A stretch of 64,000 nt of DNA from Clostridium hydrogenum (lineage in GTDB: Bacteria; Bacillota; Clostridia; Clostridiales; Clostridiaceae). The stretch covers positions 2,593,501 through 2,657,500 of the forward strand of contig NZ_JAEACT010000002.1 in assembly GCF_021432385.1 (NCBI RefSeq). The letters run 5' to 3'. The position numbers and the translations under genes were made by a program. Positions 41,807 through 50,064 of the stretch are shown piece after piece; positions within the stretch are counted from its first letter, which is position 1; each line of letters begins with the position of its first letter. The notes beneath the pieces were generated by a model. That model saw only the letters and a list, made by a program, of their open reading frames with translations, was not told the origin of the DNA and searched no databases.

Positions 41807-43275
41807 TGAAAATTCTAACTAACTTATTTAAAAGAAAAAGCTTAAAATATCAACTTTTATCAAGAATGTTTTTACTATTAATACTCTTTCTTGTAGCTAT
41901 AGAAATATTTCAATACTTTTCTTTGAAACAATACCTGTGCAAAAGCAAAGAACAAGTATTAGAATCACGTATTCACAATTTATCTAATGTTTTACCAAAC
42001 ATTCAATCCGAAGAAGATGTAATAAATGTTTCAGAAGAACTTATAGAACACAGCATTGATATTAACATAACTTCTTCCGTTATAGACAGTTATGGAAATA
42101 TAATAGATTCCGAAAGCAAGTATAAAAACGGTATTCCAGCTCCAAAACTTAGCAAAAACGATTATATCAAATTAATGAATAAAGAAGGAAATCTTGAAGG
42201 ATATACATTAGTAAAAAATATAAATGGCAAACTAGATGTAGTTATCTTCCGAAAAATTGGCAATATACATTCTAGTTCTGGGCTAATTCAATTAAGTACC
42301 GAGGCAGAACCTGTTCTATCTATACTTTATAAACAACTTTCTACTTACATATTAGCTTGTCTTGTTATTTTAATTTTAGGTAGTATCGTAGGTGGTGCAG
42401 TACTAAAAAAGACTTTAACCCCTTTATATAGCATGACAGATACAGTAGAACAAATTACCGTTCAAGAACTAAATAAAAGACTTCCAATTAACAACAAGCA
42501 ATTAGAAATAGACAGTTTATCAATAGCCTTTAATGGAATGCTTGAACGTATAGAAACTTCCTTTAAAAAAGAAAATGCTTTAAATTTAAAAATGCAGCAA
42601 TTTATTTCGGATGCCTCACATGAACTTCGAACACCACTTACATCTATTAGAGGCTTTGTTGAAGTTTTACTTATGGGCGCTGCCAAAGATGAAAAGAAAC
42701 TAAATATGGCATTAAATAGCATTTTATCTGAAAGTGAACGTCTTTCTGAACTTGTAAATGAACTTTTAATGCTAACTAGATTAGATAGGCAAGCAGAAGT
42801 AGAAATGTCAAAGGAAAATATGAAAAGCATAATAGAAGAAGTTTATCCTCAATTAAATGTGCTTGCTAAAACTAGAAAAATAAATCTTAATTTAAATGGA
42901 AATGCTTACTTTTTAGGAAACAAAAATCAAATAAAGCAAGTTATCTTCAATCTTGTACAAAACGCCATAAATCATACTGATGAAAAAGAAGGTATCATTA
43001 CAATTTCACTAGATTCAGAAGTTATGGAAAATAAAAATTCATTAGTTCTTAAAATAACTGATAATGGAACCGGCATATCAGAAGGTGATTTAACAAAAAT
43101 ATTTGATAGATTTTTTAGAAGTGAGTCTCACCGTTCAAGGCAGTACGGCGGTTACGGTCTTGGATTATCTATTGTAAAATCTATAGTGGATAGCCATAAT
43201 GGCAAAATTGATGTAAAAAGCACCTTAGGGCAAGGAACTACTTTTTATATATACTTGCAAGGGCTTTTACAATAA
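41806..43275 (+). CDS. Sensor histidine kinase
   Basis: A 489-residue kinase: first helix (about 20-38), exported sensor of ~130 residues, second helix (about 182-203), HAMP (TLTPLYSMTDTVEQI), then H box DASHELRTPLTSIRG (about H272), N box (IFNLVQNAINHT), DxGxG (ITDNGTGIS), F box (IFDRFFRSESHRSR) and G box (GYGLGLSIVKSIVD). All catalytic boxes are intact. Partner of the response regulator immediately upstream. The sensor has no recognised ligand domain. Confidence 0.95.
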   Translation: MKILTNLFKRKSLKYQLLSRMFLLLILFLVAIEIFQYFSLKQYLCKSKEQVLESRIHNLSNVLPNIQSEEDVINVSEELIEHSIDINITSSVIDSYGNIIDSESKYKNGIPAPKLSKNDYIKLMNKEGNLEGYTLVKNINGKLDVVIFRKIGNIHSSSGLIQLSTEAEPVLSILYKQLSTYILACLVILILGSIVGGAVLKKTLTPLYSMTDTVEQITVQELNKRLPINNKQLEIDSLSIAFNGMLERIETSFKKENALNLKMQQFISDASHELRTPLTSIRGFVEVLLMGAAKDEKKLNMALNSILSESERLSELVNELLMLTRLDRQAEVEMSKENMKSIIEEVYPQLNVLAKTRKINLNLNGNAYFLGNKNQIKQVIFNLVQNAINHTDEKEGIITISLDSEVMENKNSLVLKITDNGTGISEGDLTKIFDRFFRSESHRSRQYGGYGLGLSIVKSIVDSHNGKIDVKSTLGQGTTFYIYLQGLLQ

Positions 43276-43302
43276 AAAATTATTCAGTGCTAATTTTAAA
43301 CA

Positions 43303-43532
43303 TTATTCAGAGTACGGAGTACAGAGTACAAAGTACAGTGAACGATGATTTTCTTCCGCTTTGCTACAGAAAATCTTATAACTTATTTTTTGATTGCTTC
43401 GCTAAGCACCATATATGGTGCTTAGCGAAGCTGACAAAATTTAAGTTTAAGATTTACCTGACGCAAGGAAAGGTAAATCCTCCTTCATTGTACTCTGTAC
43501 TCTGTACTTTGTACTCTGTTCTAATTGCTTTT
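43303..43532. repeat. Family A compound palindrome, copy 7 (inner part inverted)
   Basis: Left arm GAGTACG, GAGTACA, GAGTACA, AAGTACA; right arm TGTACTC, TGTACTC, TGTACTT, TGTACTC. The inner hairpins occur in the opposite order to the other copies (GATTTTCTTCC... first, GATTTACC... last) around AGCACCATATATGGTGCT. An open frame across it (43287-43559) is not a gene. Confidence 0.78.
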
Positions 43533-43604
43533 CATTTTTCTCAGCAAGTTCTAAGCTAATATTAAAGTTCTTCTAAGTTTCATAATTTAAAATATACTCA
43601 TATA

Positions 43605-43700
43605 GATAAACCAGTTCAACTATTAAAATTTATTTGAACCATAATGCCCAGAAGATGTCATTTTGGTACAAATAAATTTTAAGTTTCACAGAGATTTATC
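43605..43700. repeat. Family C palindromic repeat, copy 5
   Basis: GATAAACCAGTTCAACTATT at the left, AAGTTTCACAGAGATTTATC at the right, inner hairpin ATAATGCCCAGAAGATGTCAT. It ends 31 bases before the ApbE start codon, so it would be in the leader of the flavinylation transcript if the promoter lies upstream. Confidence 0.75.
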
Positions 43701-43730
43701 TTTAATAACCTTTGGAGGTGAAACTGAGAT

Positions 43731-44741
43731 ATGCTTATAGAAAAACTTAAAAATTCATTTTTTAAAAAATCTACTATAGAACAACCTTCCTTTTCAAAAC
43801 AATTTTATTGCCTTGGAACAATAATAAATCTTACAGCTTATGGCAAATATGCTGAACGTTCAATAAATGAAGCAGAAAAAAGACTTAATAACATAGATGA
43901 TAAAATGTCTGCTTTTAAAAATTATAGTGAACTTTCAAAAATAAATAACAGTGCAGGCAAAAAATTTGAAGTTGTTAGTCCTGATACTTATTTTGTAATA
44001 AAAAAAGCTGCATATTATAGTAAACTTTCTGAAGGAACTTTTGATCCTACTATAAGACCATTAGTAAAACTATGGAACATCGGAAAAGACAATTTTAAAA
44101 TTCCAACTAATTATGAAATTAAAGAAGCAATAAAGCTTGTAAACTATGAAGATATTCTTTTTAATGATGAAAACAGAAGTATAATGCTAAGAAAAAGTAA
44201 TCAATGTCTTGATGTTGGTGGAATAGCAAAAGGTTATGCTGCCGATGAAATTAAAGCAATCTTTAAAAAGTATGGAGTAAAAAGTGCGTTAATTGATTTA
44301 GGCGGAAATATATATGCTGTTGGGAAAAAAATAAATAATCAAAACTGGAACATAGCTGTTCAAAACCCACTAAACGAAAGAGGTCAATTTGTAGGAATAT
44401 TAAATTTATATGATAAATCTGTTGTTACTTCTGGAGGTTACGAAAGATATTCCTTAAAGAATAATAAAGTATTTCACCATATAATAAATTCAAAGACAGG
44501 ATATCCTGCTGAAAATGAGATTATAAGCACTACAATAATTTCAGATAATTCAATAGATGGTGATGGTCTATCCACTGGAGTTTACATATTAGGACTTAAG
44601 AAAGGCTTCAAATTAATAGAGGAAACAGCCGGTATAGATGCTGTATTCATAACTAAAGATAAAAAGGTATGTATAACTTCTGGAATCAAGAATAATTTCA
44701 AACTTACAGATACTAATTTTAATTTACAGGAGGACTTATAA
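43731..44741 (+). CDS. apbE: ApbE-type FAD:protein FMN transferase (first copy)
   Basis: A 336-residue flavin transferase that moves FMN from FAD onto a threonine of FMN-binding domains, with Mg2+. Family motifs: DGLxTG-type DGDGLSTGVYILG, GGIAKGYAADEI (about 160-172), ALIDLGGNIYAVG, SVVTSGGYERYS and HHIINSKTGYP. No signal peptide or lipobox is present, only ~25 extra N-terminal residues with Lys and Phe, although many ApbE proteins are exported. The ribosome site is TTTGGAGGTG. It ends two bases before the start of a NosR-like protein that carries two flavinylation motifs, its evident substrate. Confidence 0.95.
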   Translation: MLIEKLKNSFFKKSTIEQPSFSKQFYCLGTIINLTAYGKYAERSINEAEKRLNNIDDKMSAFKNYSELSKINNSAGKKFEVVSPDTYFVIKKAAYYSKLSEGTFDPTIRPLVKLWNIGKDNFKIPTNYEIKEAIKLVNYEDILFNDENRSIMLRKSNQCLDVGGIAKGYAADEIKAIFKKYGVKSALIDLGGNIYAVGKKINNQNWNIAVQNPLNERGQFVGILNLYDKSVVTSGGYERYSLKNNKVFHHIINSKTGYPAENEIISTTIISDNSIDGDGLSTGVYILGLKKGFKLIEETAGIDAVFITKDKKVCITSGIKNNFKLTDTNFNLQEDL

Positions 44742-44743
44742 AT

Positions 44744-46435
44744 ATGAAAAAGAAAATATCAAAAATACAGATAGCTCGTTTTGCATCACAAATTATATTT
44801 TTATTCTTACTACCAGGTCTATTCACTTTAAGCTTTAGCCAAGTTGGAAAATTATATTCATCAATTATAAAAGGAACCTTTAGCTTATCTTCTACACTTC
44901 CATTTTTAACGACAATGTTTGTAACTATGCTTGTTACAATAATTTTTGGAAGATTCTTCTGTGGTTGGATGTGTGCTTTCGGAACTATGAATGATATTCT
45001 CTACACCATATCAAGTAAGGTGTTTAAAATAAAATTCAAGGTAAATGAAAAAACTGACCGTATGCTCAAGTTATTAAAATATGTAGTTTTAATTTTTGTC
45101 CTAATTTTTGTTTGGACATTAGGCAGTACAACCTTGAATAATTTTAGTCCTTGGAACGCTTTTGCTCAAATAACAAACTTCAAAAGTGCTATATTTGAAT
45201 ATACCTTAGGTTTTATAATACTTGCTCTTATTGCTGTTGGCGCAATGTTTATTGAAAGATTTTTCTGCAGATATCTATGTCCCCTTGGTGGAATATTTGC
45301 AGTTGTATCAAAGTTAAGATTTTTCAAAATCAATAAACCTAATGACAAATGTGGAAAATGCAGATTATGTACTAATAAATGCTCTATGGGCATAGATCTC
45401 TATAAAGTTAATAAAGTTACTAGTGGTGAATGTATAAATTGCTTTAAATGCCTTGATGTTTGTCCAAGAAAGAATACTCAATTAAGTGTTGCTGATGAAA
45501 ACATAAATCCAGCTTTAGCAAGTTCAGTTGCAATAGCTGCTTTTGCCGGCCTATATGCTACAAGCAATGTTGTAGCTAATGCAGTAACTAAAAATACAAC
45601 AACCATAAGTTCATCTGCAAGTACGGCTAAAGGACAATATAAAGATGGAACATATACTGGTACTGGTACTGGTTTTCAACCTGGCATGAACGTTACTGTA
45701 ACAGTTAAAAACAATAAAATAGCAAGTATAGATATAACATCAACTAACGATAGTGCTGGATATTTCGACCAAGCATCAAAAGTAGTACCTAATGAAATCA
45801 TACAGGCTCAATCTACTAAAGTCGACGCTGTATCTGGTGCTACTAGAAGTAGTAATGGTATCATGGAAGCTGTTACAGATGCTTTAAAAAACGCAAAATT
45901 AAGTTCTTCTTCAACAAGCAGTACTACAACAGCTTCAAATAATAATTCTACTACTAACTCTGAAGCATCAAACAATAACAATAAAGAATCAAATACTGTT
46001 AATAGTTCTTCAAGTACTACTGCACCAGCTTCTAAAGCAACTAATACTAACAATACTGCTGCACCTTCTAGCACAACTAATGCTAGCAACAATGCAGCGC
46101 CTTCTACAACAGCTAACGTTAGCAATGGTTCCTCAAACAATGCTACAGCACCCTCTAATACAAGTAGTAAATACAAAGATGGAACATATACTGGTGTTGG
46201 TCAAGGTTTTAGGCCTAATTTAAAAGTTTCTGTAACAATTAAAAATGGTAAAATAGCAAATATCCAAATGTTGTCAAATGAAGACACACCACAATTTTTC
46301 AATAGCGCAGCTAGTGTAGTTCCTAGTGAAATTGTGCAAGCTCAATCTACTCAAGTTGATGCTGTATCAGGAGCAACTAGAAGCAGTAATGGTATCATGA
46401 TGGCCGTTTCTGATGCTCTAAGCAACGCACAATAA
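44744..46435 (+). CDS. NosR-like membrane 4Fe-4S protein with two flavinylated FMN-binding domains
   Basis: A 563-residue redox protein. Residues 13-185 hold about five membrane helices with the NosR/NapH cysteine motifs FFCGWMCAFG (70-80) and FFCRYLCPLGG (173-183). Two 4Fe-4S sites follow (C203, C206, C209, C213; C230, C233, C236, C240), then a helix (about 256-278). FMN-binding domain 1 spans 299-385 with SGATRSS (T367 predicted flavinylated), a ~90-residue Ser/Thr/Asn/Ala linker 386-474 follows, then domain 2 (476-563, T545). Electrons could pass from cytoplasmic iron-sulfur clusters across the membrane to covalent FMN outside. It sits beside an ApbE gene. The electron acceptor is unknown; related systems serve extracellular electron transfer. 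Confidence 0.93.
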   Translation: MKKKISKIQIARFASQIIFLFLLPGLFTLSFSQVGKLYSSIIKGTFSLSSTLPFLTTMFVTMLVTIIFGRFFCGWMCAFGTMNDILYTISSKVFKIKFKVNEKTDRMLKLLKYVVLIFVLIFVWTLGSTTLNNFSPWNAFAQITNFKSAIFEYTLGFIILALIAVGAMFIERFFCRYLCPLGGIFAVVSKLRFFKINKPNDKCGKCRLCTNKCSMGIDLYKVNKVTSGECINCFKCLDVCPRKNTQLSVADENINPALASSVAIAAFAGLYATSNVVANAVTKNTTTISSSASTAKGQYKDGTYTGTGTGFQPGMNVTVTVKNNKIASIDITSTNDSAGYFDQASKVVPNEIIQAQSTKVDAVSGATRSSNGIMEAVTDALKNAKLSSSSTSSTTTASNNNSTTNSEASNNNNKESNTVNSSSSTTAPASKATNTNNTAAPSSTTNASNNAAPSTTANVSNGSSNNATAPSNTSSKYKDGTYTGVGQGFRPNLKVSVTIKNGKIANIQMLSNEDTPQFFNSAASVVPSEIVQAQSTQVDAVSGATRSSNGIMMAVSDALSNAQ

Positions 46436-46462
46436 TATTGAAAACTAAAGTATAGTGCAAAA

Positions 46463-46726
46463 CCAAAGAACCTTTCACAGGTGTAGAAAAATGATGTCAG
46501 TGAATAGCGGTTCAAAATCCTAAATAAAATTAATAAAACTAAGCGGCAAATTTTTTAAAGCTTAAGAGCCTTAGAAAAATTGACGCTTAGTTGTAAATTA
46601 TATTGTTGATGCCACATTAGAAATTAATAAGAACAGGTTCAATAATCTTAATGGGCAAAGCCCAAACCCCAAGTAGGTGTATTCCCTAGCATCATTTTTT
46701 TCCTACACCTGCCAAAGGTTCTTTGA
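46463..46726. repeat. Large compound palindrome between convergent flavinylation operons
   Basis: Outer arms ACCAAAGAACCTTTCACAGG (46463 onward) and CCTACACCTGCCAAAGGTTC...TTTG (to 46726) pair over about 34 bases. Inside are AACTAAGCGGCAAATTTTT/AAAAATTGACGCTTAGTT and a family D hairpin (AATCTTAATGGGCAAAGCCC, ~46655). Remaining flanks (46727-46862) show no gene. Confidence 0.65.
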
Positions 46727-46862
46727 TTAATCCACTATATCTTTATTTCACAACATATAATCATTTTCTAACAATTTAATACAATAATTTTAATTATTTC
46801 AGTAATAAGCATTGTTTCTGTACTAAACCCAAATTCCGTAGGCACACTGATACATTATTATA

Positions 46863-47819
46863 TTAATTATATTTAAATCCGCTTTCTTCAATGAAATAAA
46901 AGTCTTCTTTTATTCCTTCTGTTACATAAATTTCTTTAGTATCAGTTATAAATATAGCTTCAGCATTCAATGTATTTTCAATTAATTCTAAGCCTTTATA
47001 TATCCCAAGCACAAAAGCAGCTGTAGATAATGCATCACTCTCCATAGAATTCTCCGAAATCACAGTAACACTGGAAATTCCTGAATTTGAAGGATAGCCA
47101 GTTTTAGGATCTAAAATATGGTGATATCTTACATTTCCTTTTTCAAAAAATCTAACGTAATCTCCAGATGTAACTACAGACTTATTTTTTACATTGACAA
47201 TTCCTACAATTTCTCCTCTTTTAAGCAAAGGATTTTGTATTCCTATTCCCCATGGTGACTTATCTGGCTTTTCTCCGTAAACAAGTACATTACCGCCAAG
47301 ATTTATAAAAGCACCGTCAACACAATTTTTTTTATAAATTTCTATAGCTGCATCTGCTGCATATCCTTTAGCAATTGCTCCCAAATCTACTTTTTGACCT
47401 CTTCTTAATAATTTAGCAGTTTTTTTATCTTCATTTATTTCTAAATCTCTATAATTTATAAGCTTTAATTTTTCATTTATCTCATCATTACATGGTATTC
47501 TTTCATTACGAGTAAATACTCCCCAAGCCTCTATAAGTGGTGCAGCAGTAACATCAAAACTTCCATTGCTTTTTTCAGAAAAATGTTTTGCAGCCTTTAA
47601 AACATATAAAACCTCTTCACTTAGTTGAACTTCCTTAATGCCTGCAGAATTATTAAGCCTTCCTATTTCACTGCTTTCCTTAAAAAAACTCATACTATCT
47701 TCAATTTGCCTCATTTTACATTCAACCTCTAATAAGGCCTTATTTGCATTTTCTCCATACACCTTTTGAATAATGTTAGTTCCCATACAAATTATTTCAC
47801 TAACTTGAAAATCACTCAT
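46863..47819 (-). CDS. apbE: ApbE-type FAD:protein FMN transferase (second copy)
   Basis: A 318-residue ApbE paralogue. Motifs: LGAIAKGYAADAAIEIY, AFINLGGNVLVYGEKP, SVVTSGDYVRFF, YHHILDPKTGYPS and SDALSTAAFVLG. Like the first copy it has no signal peptide or lipobox. The start overlaps the stop of the FMN-binding-protein gene by one base (TAATG), so enzyme and substrate are translated together under the TetR regulator. It is convergent with the first flavinylation operon. Similarity between the two ApbE proteins is clear in motifs but low overall, so they are not a recent duplication. Confidence 0.95.
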   Translation of the reverse strand: MSDFQVSEIICMGTNIIQKVYGENANKALLEVECKMRQIEDSMSFFKESSEIGRLNNSAGIKEVQLSEEVLYVLKAAKHFSEKSNGSFDVTAAPLIEAWGVFTRNERIPCNDEINEKLKLINYRDLEINEDKKTAKLLRRGQKVDLGAIAKGYAADAAIEIYKKNCVDGAFINLGGNVLVYGEKPDKSPWGIGIQNPLLKRGEIVGIVNVKNKSVVTSGDYVRFFEKGNVRYHHILDPKTGYPSNSGISSVTVISENSMESDALSTAAFVLGIYKGLELIENTLNAEAIFITDTKEIYVTEGIKEDFYFIEESGFKYN

Positions 47820-48220
47820 TATTTTTCTCCCTTTTCAAGAGCATTTTCAATGGATTTTAAAATTACTTTGCTGCTATTAGTAGCACCAGATATAGTATCA
47901 ACCTTTAAGCTCTGTGCTTGTACAACTTTCTTAGGTATTACTTCTGCCTTTTTTCCTCTTTCAGTTTTATGCTCCAAAAGATCTATATCTATAATTTTAT
48001 GATTTTCCACATCAACCTTAACTTTTGCAGCAACAAAATTCACATCACAACTTCCAATATAACTTCCATCTGCTACCTTAAGTAAATCTACATTTTTTAT
48101 ACTAATTTCCTTCACCGCTTTTTGGTATTCCTTTACAGATATTAAATACCTAGCCCCAATTACTATACCTCCCGCTAAAACCAAACCAGCAACTATCATA
48201 ATAACTTTTTTTACTACCAT
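47819..48220 (-). CDS. Membrane-anchored FMN-binding domain protein (ApbE substrate)
   Basis: A 133-residue protein with one N-terminal membrane anchor (residues 5-27) and an exported FMN-binding domain (about 50-130). The flavinylation motif reads DTISGATNSS, with T114 as the predicted FMN attachment site; the helix VIPKKVVQAQS precedes it as in RnfG/NqrC-type domains. Likely carries one covalent FMN at the outer membrane face. Ribosome site GAAGGAGG. Middle gene of the TetR-FMN-ApbE operon. Its redox partners are not in the operon; the NosR-like protein next door is a candidate. Confidence 0.92.
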   Translation of the reverse strand: MVVKKVIMIVAGLVLAGGIVIGARYLISVKEYQKAVKEISIKNVDLLKVADGSYIGSCDVNFVAAKVKVDVENHKIIDIDLLEHKTERGKKAEVIPKKVVQAQSLKVDTISGATNSSKVILKSIENALEKGEK

Positions 48221-48241
48221 ACTATTTTCCTCCTTCTAAAA

Positions 48242-48892
48242 TCACCTTTTTTTAATTGCTTCCAAAATTATCTCAAATCCATCCTCTAAGACTTCAGGTG
48301 CCGCTTTTTTATGATATTTTTTTATGTATAATTCTTTTTTATCTAAAATATTTATAATTCCGACAATAGCCGCCCAAAGAGTGAGTGCAATTGTATTAAC
48401 ATCCTTTTTATCTATTATTTCTTTTTTTTCAACACCTTTTTTTATAATACTTCTTAAAAGTTCAAAACAATACTCTCCTGCTAAATAACATTCTTGAAGT
48501 ACAGAATTTTTTAAATCATCTATAGCCTCAATATCATTATTTTCATAGTCCACAATACTCTTAAAATATCCTGGATATTCTAAACTAAAATCTATAAAAC
48601 ATTTTCCCATAATTCTTATTTTTTCAATTTCACTTTCGATTTCAACATTTTTTATGGCTTTTTCACACTTAGCATTGATTATATTAAACCCTCTTATCAT
48701 TATGCTATAATATATCTCCTCCTTGCTATTAAAATATGAATATATAGTTTTTTTAGTAAATCCAGCTTCTACTGCTATGTTATCAACTGTAGTCAACTCA
48801 AATCCATATTTAAAAAACACCTTTTCTGCTGCATCTATTATACTGTTTCTTCTATTTAATTTCTCTTTTTCCTTACGCTCAGCTATTTTCAT
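48242..48892 (-). CDS. TetR-family transcriptional regulator
   Basis: A 216-residue repressor with the TetR helix-turn-helix at 15-60 (IIDAAEKVFFKYGFELTTVDNIAVEA is represented by TTVDNIAVEAGFTKKTIYSY) and a helical ligand domain. It is the first gene of the operon with the FMN-binding protein and ApbE. A consensus promoter (48941-48969) overlaps a 19-base inverted repeat (48930-48948), so the regulator probably represses its own operon until a ligand binds. The ligand is unknown. Confidence 0.92.
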   Translation of the reverse strand: MKIAERKEKEKLNRRNSIIDAAEKVFFKYGFELTTVDNIAVEAGFTKKTIYSYFNSKEEIYYSIMIRGFNIINAKCEKAIKNVEIESEIEKIRIMGKCFIDFSLEYPGYFKSIVDYENNDIEAIDDLKNSVLQECYLAGEYCFELLRSIIKKGVEKKEIIDKKDVNTIALTLWAAIVGIINILDKKELYIKKYHKKAAPEVLEDGFEIILEAIKKR

Positions 48893-48929
48893 TTTTGTCT
48901 CCTTAATTTAGTACACCATAAGTTTATTT

Positions 48930-48969
48930 AGTATACCCAAAGTATACTTGATTGCAAAAAAAAAGTCAA
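48930..48969 (-). promoter_or_regulatory. Promoter and TetR operator of the second flavinylation operon
   Basis: Minus strand: TTGACT (48964-48969), 17 bases with a T run, TATACT (48941-48946). The inverted repeat AGTATAC-CCAAA-GTATACT (48930-48948) covers the -10 and the start of transcription, the usual place of a TetR autorepressor site. Confidence 0.8.
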
Positions 48970-48980
48970 CTCTTCTAATA

Positions 48981-49310
48981 TAGATATACTATATGAAAAA
49001 TTGAAATTATAAACACCAAGTTTATCCTTATGCTAATATTTTCAATTCACAGTTCACAATTCACAATGAAGGATGATTTTTCTACGCAAGCGTAGAAAAA
49101 TCTTAAAACTTATTTTTTTATTGCTTACAGAACAGCACCATATATGGTGCTTGCGAAGCTAATAATATTTAAATTTAAGATTTACCTGAGAGAAACGAAA
49201 GGTAAATCATCCTTTATTGTGAATTGTGCATCGTGAACTGCGAATTGAAAATATTGCTGTCAGGATGAACTTGGTATTAGCAATTTTAATGTTCCAGATT
49301 ATTTATATAT
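48981..49310. repeat. Family A compound palindrome, copy 8, with outer module
   Basis: Outer arms: ACACCAAGTTTATCCTTATG (49013) and CAGGATGAACTTGGTATT (49261), then AATATTTTCAATTC adapters, AATTCAC-type heptamers, AAGGATGATTT and inner hairpins around AGCACCATATATGGTGCT. Inner order is inverted as in copy 7. Lies between the TetR promoter and the cyclophilin stop codon. Confidence 0.75.
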
Positions 49311-49314
49311 ATTC

Positions 49315-49833
49315 CTATGCCTTTACAACTTCAGGATAAGTTTCTCCAAAAGTTTCTACTGTCATTTTTTTTATTACTTGATCTTCATATGGTCTATCAC
49401 TATAGTCTCTTTTTACTGAAACTATTCTATCAGCTTCTTCTATTCCGGAAATAACCTTTCCAAAAGCAGCATAATCTCCATCAAGATGAGGTGCATCTTC
49501 TACCATTATAAAAAACTGTGATCCAGCGGAATCAGGGTATGCAGTTCTCGCCATAGAAATTACTCCTTTTGAGTGCTTAAGTTCATTTTTAAAGCCATTT
49601 GAAGAAAATTCTCCTTTTATTGAATAGTCTGGTCCACCCATACCTGTACCTTCTGGGTCACCACCTTGAATCATAAAACCAGGGATAACTCTATGAAATA
49701 TTGTTCCATCATAAAATCCCTTATTAATTAAAGAAATAAAGTTATTCACTGTATTAGGTGCTACTTCTGGATATAATTCAACTTCTATCTTATTTCCACT
49801 TTCCATCTCAATTGTAACTACTGGTTTCTTCAC
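49315..49833 (-). CDS. Cyclophilin-type peptidyl-prolyl cis-trans isomerase
   Basis: A 172-residue prolyl isomerase that speeds protein folding in the cytoplasm. The catalytic pattern is complete: FHRVIPGFMIQGGDPEGTGMGGP (split here as FHRVIPGFMIQGGD), SMARTAYPDSAGSQFFIM and LDGDYAAFGKVISG. The GTG at 49833 lies eight bases after GGAGG and is preferred over the TTG at 49848. No signal peptide. Monocistronic, flanked by repeats on both sides. Confidence 0.95.
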   Translation of the reverse strand: MKKPVVTIEMESGNKIEVELYPEVAPNTVNNFISLINKGFYDGTIFHRVIPGFMIQGGDPEGTGMGGPDYSIKGEFSSNGFKNELKHSKGVISMARTAYPDSAGSQFFIMVEDAPHLDGDYAAFGKVISGIEEADRIVSVKRDYSDRPYEDQVIKKMTVETFGETYPEVVKA

Positions 49834-49936
49834 AATTAACGCCTCCAATTTTCATCTTAGTTATATTATTATACCAAACTATAATAAATATATCCACAAT
49901 TGCGAAGTAAGTGTATTGCAGGATGTTAAATAAAAT

Positions 49937-49986
49937 GGCTATGTTTTAAATAAGTGTGAAAATCAACACTTATTTAAAACATAGCC
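49937..49986. repeat. Family B hairpin repeat, copy 4
   Basis: GGCTATGTTTTAAATAAGTG, loop TGAAAATCAA, exact complement to GGCTATG. It is the reverse-complement orientation of the copy at 9437 with essentially the same stem. Confidence 0.78.
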
Positions 49987-50064
49987 TAATGAAAAAATTC
50001 CTCTGTACCTACGGAATTTTAAGCTAATGTAGAACATAATTGTTATTTATTTTAGCACCACGCT

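Noticed and set aside
43287..43559. 90-codon plus-strand frame
   Set aside because: Lies wholly in a family A palindrome; codons reflect the heptamer repeats, no ribosome site.
45808..46176. 122-codon minus-strand frame rich in Leu, Val, Ala and Glu
   Set aside because: It is the antisense of the low-complexity Ser/Thr/Asn/Ala linker of the NosR-like gene; repeated codons keep the opposite frame open.
9031..49310. CRISPR array from the repeated palindromes
   Set aside because: Copies are kilobases apart, are themselves palindromic and differ in length; there are no regularly spaced units and no cas genes.
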